64,000 nt of DNA, taken from positions 186,001 to 250,000 of the forward strand of contig NZ_JAEHFJ010000002.1 of the NCBI RefSeq assembly GCF_016406085.1, read 5' to 3'. The notes under the pieces are model-generated. The model had not been told where the DNA came from. It was given only the letters and a program-made list of their open reading frames with translations, and made no database searches. A program made the translations under genes and the position numbers. Position 1 is the first letter of the stretch. The number at the start of each line of letters is the position of its first letter. Positions 7,359 to 14,939 of the stretch are shown here, piece by piece. Source of the DNA: Aureibaculum flavum (lineage in GTDB: Bacteria; Bacteroidota; Bacteroidia; Flavobacteriales; Flavobacteriaceae).

Positions 7359-8468
7359 TTATTCCATTAGTGATGCTAATTCCTTACCTACCAAAAAACC
7401 GATAGCAATACCCATTCCGCCGAGTCGAACACCGCAAACCACATGATTACTAATTGGTTTTACTATTGTTTTTTTCTGATTTCCAACCCCCATAATTCCA
7501 CTCCATCTGTGATCAATTTCTACTTTTTTATTAGGTAAAATTATAGTCGATAAAATTTCTTCCAGCTTATTCTGTATCATTTCAGTTTGTCCGAACGTGG
7601 TGGTTTCTTCAGTTTTAAAGTCTAAGTTTCTTCCTCCACCAAGTAAAATTCTATTATTAATGTTTCTAAAGTAAAAATAGCCCTTATCCAGGTGAAAAGT
7701 ACCTCTAATAGATAAATCTTTAATCGGTTTGGTAATTAGCACTTGTGCTCTTGCGGGCTTAACTTCTAAGTTTAGCAATTGGTTGGCAAAACCGTTTGTA
7801 GCAATCAATAATTTATGAGTCGAAAACTCTCCAATATTTGTTTTTACGGTAACACAATTTGCTGCTTCTATGTAACTTTCAACGTTGCAACTATTCAGTA
7901 TTTTAATTCCCTTCATTTGAATTTTCCGAAGTAGTTCTGACATCATCTTACCCGTATCAATTTGCCCCTCAAACGGATTGAAAGCAAGCTTTTTATTTAC
8001 TTTTAAAAAATGAAACGCATCATCATTAAAGGAAAAAACCGCTTTTTTAAAAATATCCTGCAAAAGACCATTTACTTTATCTTTATTTGAATAACATTCA
8101 TCAAAGACATTATTATCATTAAATAATTCATATCCCCCTAATTGCTGATAATCGAGTGCTTTATCACCCACTATTTTTCTCAGTAAGTTTAATCCTTCCC
8201 ATCGTTTTTGAACCAAATCATAAACTTCTTGTTCTGTATGCGATTTTAAATCGTCAATAATTTCAGACAAACTTCCAAAACAAGTAAAGCCCGCATTTTT
8301 CGTACTTGCCCCATAAGGCAACATGCCCCTTTCCAAAATAAGAATAGTTGCTTTTGGATATTTTTCATTCAAAAACAAGGCCGTACTTAAACCGACAATA
8401 CCACTACCTACAATGGTAAAATCAATATTTGTAAACCATGATTTTATTTCCCAATAACTTAAGTTCAT
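7359..8468 (-). CDS. FAD-dependent amino-acid-oxidase-type oxidoreductase (DAO family)
   Basis: This 369-residue protein has the FAD-binding motif VGSGIVGLSTALFLNEKYPK near residue 20 and a C-terminal MGVGNQ...GVRLGGMGIAIGF block typical of DAO/glycine-oxidase-like enzymes. These oxidise secondary or primary amines, or act as related dehydrogenases, with FAD. It is the first gene of the minus-strand run and ends 10 bp before the YceI-like gene. It may be part of the lipid operon, or an independent gene that shares its promoter region. The gap to the divergent tag gene (8469-8597) carries a GC-rich palindrome but no clear promoter motif. The substrate is unknown. Confidence 0.75.
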   Translation of the reverse strand: MNLSYWEIKSWFTNIDFTIVGSGIVGLSTALFLNEKYPKATILILERGMLPYGASTKNAGFTCFGSLSEIIDDLKSHTEQEVYDLVQKRWEGLNLLRKIVGDKALDYQQLGGYELFNDNNVFDECYSNKDKVNGLLQDIFKKAVFSFNDDAFHFLKVNKKLAFNPFEGQIDTGKMMSELLRKIQMKGIKILNSCNVESYIEAANCVTVKTNIGEFSTHKLLIATNGFANQLLNLEVKPARAQVLITKPIKDLSIRGTFHLDKGYFYFRNINNRILLGGGRNLDFKTEETTTFGQTEMIQNKLEEILSTIILPNKKVEIDHRWSGIMGVGNQKKTIVKPISNHVVCGVRLGGMGIAIGFLVGKELASLME

Positions 8469-8522
8469 TTTTTAAAGATAAGGTAATTATTAGAATTCCA
8501 ACCCCCTCCGCCTTCGGCAACT

Positions 8523-8539
8523 CCCCTTGAAAAAAGGGG
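8523..8539. repeat. short GC-rich intergenic palindrome (copy 2)
   Basis: CCCCTT / AAGGGG with a GAAAA loop repeats the core seen at 3007-3029. A second small inverted repeat (GCCTTCGGC) lies just before it. The element sits between the divergent flavoprotein and tag genes. No T-tract follows, so termination is not its obvious role. Confidence 0.55.
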
Positions 8540-8597
8540 TGGAACCAACGGAGCATTACCAATTAAAATTTCTATTTTAGTAAAAATTTTAGATTAA

Positions 8598-9161
8598 ATG
8601 GATAAAAACAGATGTGCTTGGTGCGGCAATGACCCCTTATATATGGCATACCATGATGAAGAATGGGGTGTCCCCGTTTATGATGATGCAAAATTATTTG
8701 AATTTCTAGTATTGGAAACTTTTCAAGCGGGATTGAGTTGGATCACAATTCTTAAAAAGCGAGAAAATTTCAGAGTAGCATTTGACAATTTTGATTATAA
8801 AAAAATAGCCAACTATGGTGAAGATAAATATGAATCTTTACTTCAAGATGCTGGAATTATTAGAAACAAATTAAAAATAAGAGCCACCATTGCTAATGCA
8901 CAAGCCTATATGGAAATTCAGAAAGAGTTCGGTTCTTTTTCAGATTATATTTGGGAATTTACCAATGGGAAACCCATAAAAAACAAACACAAAAGTATGT
9001 CTGATGTCCCTGCAACAACAGAATTATCTGATAAACTATCTAAAGATCTAAAAAAACGCGGATTCAAATTTGTTGGCAGCACCGTTATCTATGCAAACAT
9101 GCAAGCCACAGGTATGGTGAACGATCATGTTGCAGATTGTTTTAGATATAACGAAGTATAG
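8598..9161 (+). CDS. tag: DNA-3-methyladenine glycosylase I
   Basis: This 187-residue monofunctional base-excision repair enzyme removes 3-methyladenine from alkylated DNA. The N-terminal RCAWCGNDPLYMAYHDEEWG and the C-terminal GMVNDHVADCFRY are diagnostic. Cys6, His19, His177 and Cys181 match the four zinc ligands of E. coli Tag, shifted by two residues. The conserved LETFQAGLSWITILKKRENF substrate-pocket block is intact. It is a single gene, divergent from the flavoprotein gene on its left. A heptamer minisatellite begins 4 bp after its stop codon. Confidence 0.96.
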   Translation: MDKNRCAWCGNDPLYMAYHDEEWGVPVYDDAKLFEFLVLETFQAGLSWITILKKRENFRVAFDNFDYKKIANYGEDKYESLLQDAGIIRNKLKIRATIANAQAYMEIQKEFGSFSDYIWEFTNGKPIKNKHKSMSDVPATTELSDKLSKDLKKRGFKFVGSTVIYANMQATGMVNDHVADCFRYNEV

Positions 9162-9164
9162 TTT

Positions 9165-9303
9165 AGAGAATAGAGAATAGAGAATAGAGAATAGAGAATA
9201 GAGAATAGAGAATAGAGAATAGAGAATAGAGAATAGAGAATAGAGAATAGAGAATAGAGAATAGAGAATAGAGAATAGAGAATAGAGAATAGAGAATAGA
9301 GAA
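9165..9303. repeat. heptanucleotide tandem repeat (AGAGAAT)n, about 20 copies
   Basis: Nineteen complete, identical copies of AGAGAAT run without interruption from 9165 to 9297, followed by a partial copy to 9303. Seven is not a multiple of three in phase terms, but 7-bp units keep three different frames open on the minus strand, where the repeat reads as a low-complexity FSILYSL peptide with no credible gene. Perfect identity of all units suggests recent expansion by slippage. The rest of the gap to 9441 shows no gene. Confidence 0.95.
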
Positions 9304-9441
9304 ATTTAAAAAATCTCAAATTAAACGATTCTCTTATAGTAATATTATTAAGATTGCAATCGTATATATTTTAGACTTTCACTTCAATCTCAGTTAAGTC
9401 ACAGGTTAAAAAACCCATATTAATTCATACAACTTAAGTCC

Positions 9442-10482
9442 TTATTCAACCTCCAGCACTTCCTTAATTGGAACAAAAATTTCAGTGACTAAATCTGCTG
9501 GGTTTGGTGTATTTAAAGGATCATTTATGTACACTTCTAACGAAGGCATTTCTTCTAAAGGAATAAGAGCTTTATCGGTTATGTATTTGTACGTTGCATC
9601 CCATGCCTTTTTTGAGTTTTTATAATCTCCTTTCAACACCGTCTTTACCGCACTAAAAGGCTTTAACATTCCTGTTAATATATCACTCCCTTTATCAGTA
9701 ATTACTTTTTCAGTTACCGGCACTGCACTTGAAAACATAACGGCATCATTTTCTTCGTCAAACTTATGATATAAAGTAAAAGGTGGCCCTGCCATGGTTA
9801 TATTATTCTTTTTAGCATATTCAGCCACTTTTGGCATCATCATTTCCTTCTTTTGAGTCAATTCCTCAATTTTACACGAAGTCGTATTATACAAGTAATA
9901 TCCACCACCATGTGTAGTGGTTCCTTTTACCGAAACACTATATTTTTGCATATCTGCATTTACCACACTGTCTAATTTTGAAAGACCAAGTTCATAATCA
10001 GGACCAATTTGCTTGTCCATGCCGCCCATAAATGCCATATAGGCCTTAGACATAAAATCTAAATCGCCTTTCATACCCCAAGTGACCTCTGTTCCATTAT
10101 CAACTTTATTAAATTTCCAATACACATTTGAAGTAGACTCCCAAGGTGTAATAAAAGTAATTTTCTGGCTAATACTATCTTTTTGCACTGACAAGGTTTC
10201 CATACTACCTTCTCCAGTAATGTCTCCCTTCCATGAATAAGAAGCTCCAACACCACTTGTTTTATCTCCATAAGTCAATTTTGCTTCTGGATCTTTCCCT
10301 AACCAAGGTGACCAGCTAGTCCATGTTTTATATTCATTTACCACATTAAAAACCACTACATCGGGTGCTTGAATAACTTTGGTTCGCTCAACGCTATAAC
10401 TATTTTCGAGTGTGGCTATATAAATTGATCCTGCTACTACTAATAAAAGTAACAATAAAAATACATACTTTAGAGCTTTCAT
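9442..10482 (-). CDS. SRPBCC plus GyrI-like small-molecule-binding protein, membrane-anchored
   Basis: This 346-residue protein has an N-terminal hydrophobic segment, KYVFLLLLLLVVAGSIYIA, that probably anchors it facing the periplasm. Residues about 30-180 resemble an SRPBCC/polyketide-cyclase-like helix-grip domain (FNVVNEYKTWTSWSPW is the usual opening). Residues about 190-340 resemble a GyrI-like/AraC effector-binding domain (MAGPPFTLYHKFDEEN, and a C-terminal EIFVPIKE). Both domains bind small hydrophobic ligands. No DNA-binding part is present. Despite the word cyclase in the family name there is no evidence that it serves the polyketide locus, which is 1 kb away and separated by tag. 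Confidence 0.72.
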   Translation of the reverse strand: MKALKYVFLLLLLLVVAGSIYIATLENSYSVERTKVIQAPDVVVFNVVNEYKTWTSWSPWLGKDPEAKLTYGDKTSGVGASYSWKGDITGEGSMETLSVQKDSISQKITFITPWESTSNVYWKFNKVDNGTEVTWGMKGDLDFMSKAYMAFMGGMDKQIGPDYELGLSKLDSVVNADMQKYSVSVKGTTTHGGGYYLYNTTSCKIEELTQKKEMMMPKVAEYAKKNNITMAGPPFTLYHKFDEENDAVMFSSAVPVTEKVITDKGSDILTGMLKPFSAVKTVLKGDYKNSKKAWDATYKYITDKALIPLEEMPSLEVYINDPLNTPNPADLVTEIFVPIKEVLEVE

Positions 10483-10581
10483 TCTTTACTATTTGGAGTT
10501 AATGACTGATTTAAACGGATTCTTTTCTATAAAAATAGGCCTTTTTAATATAAATGCAAAACAGTCCAATCTCGTTCTATA

Positions 10582-10589
10582 CAAATGTA
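10582..10589 (-). promoter_or_regulatory. Bacteroidota -7 element for the GyrI-like gene
   Basis: On the minus strand the site reads TACATTTG, matching TAnnTTTG. It lies about 100 bp upstream of the start codon at 10482 and back-to-back with a plus-strand element at 10611-10618. No clear -33 TTG was seen. Confidence 0.45.
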
Positions 10590-10610
10590 AGGTTTTATGG
10601 CTATTTTGCC

Positions 10611-10618
10611 TATTTTTG
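10611..10618 (+). promoter_or_regulatory. Bacteroidota -7 element for dipeptidyl peptidase III
   Basis: TATTTTTG fits the TAnnTTTG consensus and lies 26 bp before the ATG at 10645, a typical spacing for a short leader. Confidence 0.5.
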
Positions 10619-10644
10619 TATAAATATATAAATCTATAGCTGAA

Positions 10645-12669
10645 ATGAAAATCAAATATTTTTTAAACCTACTTTTACTTACTGCTTTTTTCTGGTCATG
10701 TGATAAAAAAGACGAAAACAAGAGTGAAGATAATGCTGTTACTGTAGCGAAAGAATTTAAAACTGAAGTTGAACAATTTGCTGATATTAAGATTTTAAGG
10801 TATGAAATTCCTGGTTTTGAAGCCCTGACTTTAAAAGAGAAGAAATTGGTGTATTATTTAAGTCAAGCGGGATTGGCAGGTCGTGATATTATGTGGGATC
10901 AAAACTATCGCTACAACTTACCAATCAGAAATGCTTTAGAAAACATTTACACGGCATATAAAGGAGATAAATCTACTGAAGATTGGAAAAATTTTGAAGT
11001 TTATTTAAAACGGGTCTGGTTTGCTAATGGTATTCATCATCATTATTCAACAACGAAAATGAAGCCTAGTTTTTCAAAAACCTATCTTGAAGGATTATTA
11101 AAGGAAACCAACACTGCACTTGACGCTGAAATAATCGATGTATTATTTAATGATAAAGATTCTAAAAAAGTCAATCTATCTAAGGATGCTGATATCGTTT
11201 TAGAATCTGCCGTTAATTTTTACGGACCAGATGTAACCACACAAGATGTAGAAAATTATTATGGAGCTATAAAAGTTGATGAAACAAAACCTATCGAAAA
11301 AGGATTAAACACTAGATTGGTAAAAGAAAATGGAAAATTAGTTGAACACGTATATAAATCAGGTGGATTATACGGTGCTGCTATTGACGAAATTATTAAA
11401 TGGTTAACAAAAGCTCAAGAGGTTGCCGAAAATGAAAATCAAGGAAAAGCCTTAGGACTTTTAATTGATTTTTATAAAACAGGTGATATCCATACTTGGG
11501 ATGAATATGCTATTGCTTGGGTAACATCTACCGAAGGTAATATTGATTGGATTAATGGGTTTATAGAAGTATATAACGACCCTAAAGGTTATAAAGGTTC
11601 TTACGAAAGTATTGTACAATTGAAGGATTTTGAAATGTCTAAAAAAATGTCAGTATTATCTAAAAACGCTCAATGGTTTGAGGATAATTCTCCATTAATG
11701 GATCAACATAAAAAGAAAAATGTAGTTGGTGTTTCGTATAAAACAGTGAATGTTGCTGCTGAAGCAGGTGACGCTTCACCGAGTACGCCAATAGGTGTTA
11801 ACTTACCTAATAACAATTGGATTAGACAAGACCATGGTAGTAAATCCGTTTCTTTAGGAAATATTATTGCGGCTTATAACAGTGCTGGTGGTACTGACAG
11901 ACTTAAAGAATTTGCAAACGATGAAGAAGAAGTTGAATTAGAAGAAAAATATGGTAAACAAGCAGATAAATTACATACTGCATTGCACGAGGTTGTTGGG
12001 CATGCTTCTGGGCAAATCAATAAAGGAGTAGGCACTCCAAAAGAAACCTTGAAATCTTATAAATCTACCATTGAAGAGGGCCGTGCAGATTTAGTGGGGC
12101 TTTATTATTTATATAATTCTAAAATACAGGAAATAGGCCTTGTTGATAACTGGGAAAATATAGGCAAAGCGGCTTATGATGGTTATATAAGAAACGGATT
12201 GCTTACCCAATTGGTAAGACTTAATTTAGGTGATGATGTTGAAGAAGCACATATGAGAAACAGACAATGGGTTTCGGCTTGGGCTTTTGAACAAGGAAAA
12301 AAGGACAACATTATTGAAAAAATAGAAAGAGATGGTAAGACCTACTATAACATTAATGATTACGCCAAGTTAAGAGAAATTTTTGGTAAATTATTAAGAG
12401 AAACACAACGTATTACTTCTGAAGGCGATTATGAGGCTGCTAAAAACTTAGTAGAAGATTATGGTGTAAAAGTTGACCAAGATATTCATAAAGAAATTTT
12501 AGAACGTAATAGCCAGTTTAAATCTGCTCCATATAGTGGCTTTGTAAATCCTATTTTAGTGCCTGTAACCGATAAAGAGGGTGAAATTACAGATGTAAAA
12601 GTTACACAGCCTGAAACTTTTGCAGGACAAATGTTAGACTATGCAAAATCTTATGAATTTTTAAAATAA
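10645..12669 (+). CDS. dipeptidyl peptidase III (M49 metallopeptidase), lipoprotein
   Basis: This 674-residue zinc peptidase cleaves dipeptides from peptide N-termini. The M49 zinc motif HEVVGH is at residues 448-453, and the second part, EEGRADLVGLYYL, starts at 477 and supplies the glutamate ligand, as in eukaryotic DPP III (HELLGH and EECRAE). The N-terminus MKIKYFLNLLLLTAFFWSC has a lipobox ending in Cys19, so the bacterial enzyme is lipid-anchored in the envelope rather than cytosolic. It is probably a nutrient-peptide scavenger. It appears monocistronic, with its own promoter-like site, and rsgA follows 46 bp later. Confidence 0.92.
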   Translation: MKIKYFLNLLLLTAFFWSCDKKDENKSEDNAVTVAKEFKTEVEQFADIKILRYEIPGFEALTLKEKKLVYYLSQAGLAGRDIMWDQNYRYNLPIRNALENIYTAYKGDKSTEDWKNFEVYLKRVWFANGIHHHYSTTKMKPSFSKTYLEGLLKETNTALDAEIIDVLFNDKDSKKVNLSKDADIVLESAVNFYGPDVTTQDVENYYGAIKVDETKPIEKGLNTRLVKENGKLVEHVYKSGGLYGAAIDEIIKWLTKAQEVAENENQGKALGLLIDFYKTGDIHTWDEYAIAWVTSTEGNIDWINGFIEVYNDPKGYKGSYESIVQLKDFEMSKKMSVLSKNAQWFEDNSPLMDQHKKKNVVGVSYKTVNVAAEAGDASPSTPIGVNLPNNNWIRQDHGSKSVSLGNIIAAYNSAGGTDRLKEFANDEEEVELEEKYGKQADKLHTALHEVVGHASGQINKGVGTPKETLKSYKSTIEEGRADLVGLYYLYNSKIQEIGLVDNWENIGKAAYDGYIRNGLLTQLVRLNLGDDVEEAHMRNRQWVSAWAFEQGKKDNIIEKIERDGKTYYNINDYAKLREIFGKLLRETQRITSEGDYEAAKNLVEDYGVKVDQDIHKEILERNSQFKSAPYSGFVNPILVPVTDKEGEITDVKVTQPETFAGQMLDYAKSYEFLK

Positions 12670-12715
12670 CAGAATAAAGATCAAAAAAAATTACTTTATG
12701 ATTAAAGCTTTATAA

Positions 12716-13654
12716 ATGACAGGTGTTGTAACAAAATCAACGGGGAGTTGGTATTCAGTAAGGGTTGATAATGACACAGTTATTGATTGCCGGATTAAAG
12801 GAAAATTCCGTTTAAGCGGTATAAAAAGTACAAATCCCGTTACAGTAGGAGATGTGGTTGATTTCGATATGGAAGCTGATAATGAAAATGGTATTATCAA
12901 TAAAATTCATAAACGAAAGAATTATATCATAAGAAAATCGGTTAATCTGTCGAAGCAAACACATATTATTGCTGCAAATATTGATCAAGTTTTTTTATTA
13001 GTAACCATAGATAATCCACCAACATCTACCTCATTTATAGATCGCTTTTTAGCTACTGCTGAAGCCTACTCAATACCAGCGGTAATTTTATTTAATAAAA
13101 TTGATTTATACAGTAAAGAGTTGTTGGCTAAAAAACAAGCCATTGAAAAAACGTATAGAGATATTGGTTATGAATGTCTAGATGTATCTGCCACTGAAAA
13201 AATAAATATTGATAAGTTAAAAATATTTATGAAAGATAAAGTGAGTATGTTCTCAGGACATTCAGGTGTTGGTAAATCAACCTTAATCAATGCTGTTTTT
13301 CCTGAGTTAGATTTAAAAACGGCTAAAATATCATCACAGCATAAACAAGGACAACACACTACTACTTTTGCAGAAATGTTTGTACTTCCTTTTGGTGGAT
13401 ACATTATTGACACTCCTGGAATTAAAGGTTTTGGAGTAGTCGACTTTGAGAAACATGAAATTGGAGATTATTTTCCTGAATTTTTTGCCATAAAACAACA
13501 TTGTAAATTTAACAACTGCTTGCATCTAAACGAACCTGATTGTGCTATTAAAAAGGCAGTTGAAAATGAAAAAATTGCCGAATCTAGATATGTAAGCTAT
13601 CTGCAATTATTAGAAGGCGAAAATGAAAATTATCGCATCGACGACTGGAGTTAA
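12716..13654 (+). CDS. rsgA: ribosome small subunit-dependent GTPase A
   Basis: This 312-residue circularly permuted GTPase acts in late maturation of the 30S subunit. The order of motifs confirms the permutation: OB-fold (residues 1-75), then G4 NKID near 126, then the P-loop GHSGVGKST near 181, then G3 DTPG near 232. The C-terminal zinc site is C-x4-C-x-H-x5-C (CKFNNCLHLNEPDC). The length is normal. It starts 46 bp after the peptidase gene and could share its transcript. Confidence 0.96.
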   Translation: MTGVVTKSTGSWYSVRVDNDTVIDCRIKGKFRLSGIKSTNPVTVGDVVDFDMEADNENGIINKIHKRKNYIIRKSVNLSKQTHIIAANIDQVFLLVTIDNPPTSTSFIDRFLATAEAYSIPAVILFNKIDLYSKELLAKKQAIEKTYRDIGYECLDVSATEKINIDKLKIFMKDKVSMFSGHSGVGKSTLINAVFPELDLKTAKISSQHKQGQHTTTFAEMFVLPFGGYIIDTPGIKGFGVVDFEKHEIGDYFPEFFAIKQHCKFNNCLHLNEPDCAIKKAVENEKIAESRYVSYLQLLEGENENYRIDDWS

Positions 13655-13724
13655 AAATTAGTTGATAGTCTTCAGCAACAGTTGGCAGGTTGCTAAATAA
13701 TAGTGTGCACAATACCATTCAATA

Positions 13725-13790
13725 GATTGCCACGTAGTGTATAAAATTACCACTAATTGATGGAAATTCGTTTACACTCCTCGCAATGAC
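13725..13790. repeat. dispersed intergenic repeat, family B (copy 1)
   Basis: A 66-bp stretch bounded by GATTGCCACG and CTCCTCGCAATGAC has its counterpart at 21797-21859 (GGTTGCCATG and CCCTCGCAATGAC). The ends contain complementary ATTGC and GCAAT. The surrounding gap 13655-13884 has no gene. The element looks like a short non-coding dispersed repeat of the kind common in Bacteroidota intergenic DNA. Confidence 0.55.
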
Positions 13791-13884
13791 ACTGACTATA
13801 AACTAATTATGTTTCACTTCTATTTACCTTTCTACATTTTCCATCTTCCATATTATAAAAAATTTGTGAAAACTTGTGTTATGT

Positions 13885-14868
13885 CTAGTCTTGCGGATAA
13901 ATCAATCCTACGTCACATCTAACTTCGTCTAAGATAGAAATCAAATCCATACTGTTTTTATGTGACCAATGTTTACTTTCTATTTGATTGTTATTCAAAC
14001 AATTATGGCATTCCATAATTTCATACGAAAATCCAATACCTTTTGTGGGCAACTCAAACACTTCTTCTTTCCCGTTTTTAACTAAGGTATAACCTTGAGC
14101 CATATGCCATTGGTTATGGATATAAATTTCACCTTCAGAACCACTAATACGAGCAATCATTTTGGCGTTTGACATAAAACCACTGTACAATATGGCTTGT
14201 GCATTTTCATAATGAAATATCATTGAAGATTGAACATCGCACTTTGTAGCCTCATTAAAAATAGATTTTGCCAAAATTTCTTTTGGTTTACCCAATAAAG
14301 CATAGGTTAAAAAGGCTGGGTATATACCTATATCTAATAATGCTCCACCTCCTAATTTCAAATCAAAAACTCTACTATCTAATGCATGGTTTGATTTAAA
14401 AGAAAAATCAGCATTTATGAATTTTATATCGCCAATTTCACCACTATCAATTATTTTTTTTATGGCAACAAATGTTGGGTTAAACCGGGTCCATAAACCT
14501 TCCATAAAGAAAAGTCCTTTTTCTTTGGACATGGCTATCATTTTCGCAGCTTCCACCTTATTAATCGCTAAGGGTTTTTCACTTAACACATGTTTGTTAT
14601 TTTGCATCGCTTTTAAGCTCAATTCACAATGTGAACTGTGCGGCGTGGCTATATAAACAATATCCACCTCTGTATCTGAAAACAATTCTTCGTAATTGTC
14701 ATAACAATTTTTCGAATGATGCTTTTTTCCGAAATGTTGTGATTTTTCCATACTGCGAGAAGCTACAGCTTGTAGCTCAGCATCCTCAATTAGAGCTAAA
14801 TCACTAGCAAATTTATTAGCTATGTTTCCGCAACCTATAATGCCCCATTTTATTTTTACTTTATCCAT
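13885..14868 (-). CDS. Gfo/Idh/MocA-family oxidoreductase
   Basis: This 327-residue NAD(P)-dependent dehydrogenase has a Rossmann motif, WGIIGCGNIANKFASDL, at residues 8-24. The family's EKPLAINKVEA motif (Lys97 region) and a C-terminal sheet domain beginning GGGALLDIGIYPAFL follow. The closest pattern is the trans-1,2-dihydrobenzene-1,2-diol dehydrogenase/D-xylose dehydrogenase branch. The substrate is probably a sugar or polyol but cannot be fixed by sequence. It is divergent from the NhaC gene with a 71-bp spacer holding a promoter-like site. Confidence 0.85.
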   Translation of the reverse strand: MDKVKIKWGIIGCGNIANKFASDLALIEDAELQAVASRSMEKSQHFGKKHHSKNCYDNYEELFSDTEVDIVYIATPHSSHCELSLKAMQNNKHVLSEKPLAINKVEAAKMIAMSKEKGLFFMEGLWTRFNPTFVAIKKIIDSGEIGDIKFINADFSFKSNHALDSRVFDLKLGGGALLDIGIYPAFLTYALLGKPKEILAKSIFNEATKCDVQSSMIFHYENAQAILYSGFMSNAKMIARISGSEGEIYIHNQWHMAQGYTLVKNGKEEVFELPTKGIGFSYEIMECHNCLNNNQIESKHWSHKNSMDLISILDEVRCDVGLIYPQD

Positions 14869-14928
14869 AATCTTTATAAAAGAACAATATTACGAAAAGT
14901 ATTATTATATTTAAAATTTTAAACCACC

Positions 14929-14936
14929 CAAAACTA
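14929..14936 (-). promoter_or_regulatory. Bacteroidota -7 element for the Gfo/Idh/MocA gene
   Basis: The minus-strand sequence TAGTTTTG matches TAnnTTTG, 60 bp upstream of the start at 14868. It lies only 3 bp before the ATG of the divergent nhaC-like gene, so the two genes may interfere in transcription. Confidence 0.4.
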
Positions 14937-14939
14937 CTT

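Noticed and set aside
9165-9303. CRISPR array
   Set aside because: Units are 7 bp, contiguous, and have no spacers. No cas genes are in the window.
9125-9319. Minus-strand ORF reading FSILYSL repeated many times
   Set aside because: It is created by the heptamer tandem repeat and overlaps the end of tag. A low-complexity peptide with no start context is not credible as a gene.
9442-10482. Assigning the SRPBCC protein to polyketide cyclisation
   Set aside because: Its signal/anchor, GyrI-like half, opposite-side location and separation by tag argue against membership in the PKS pathway.
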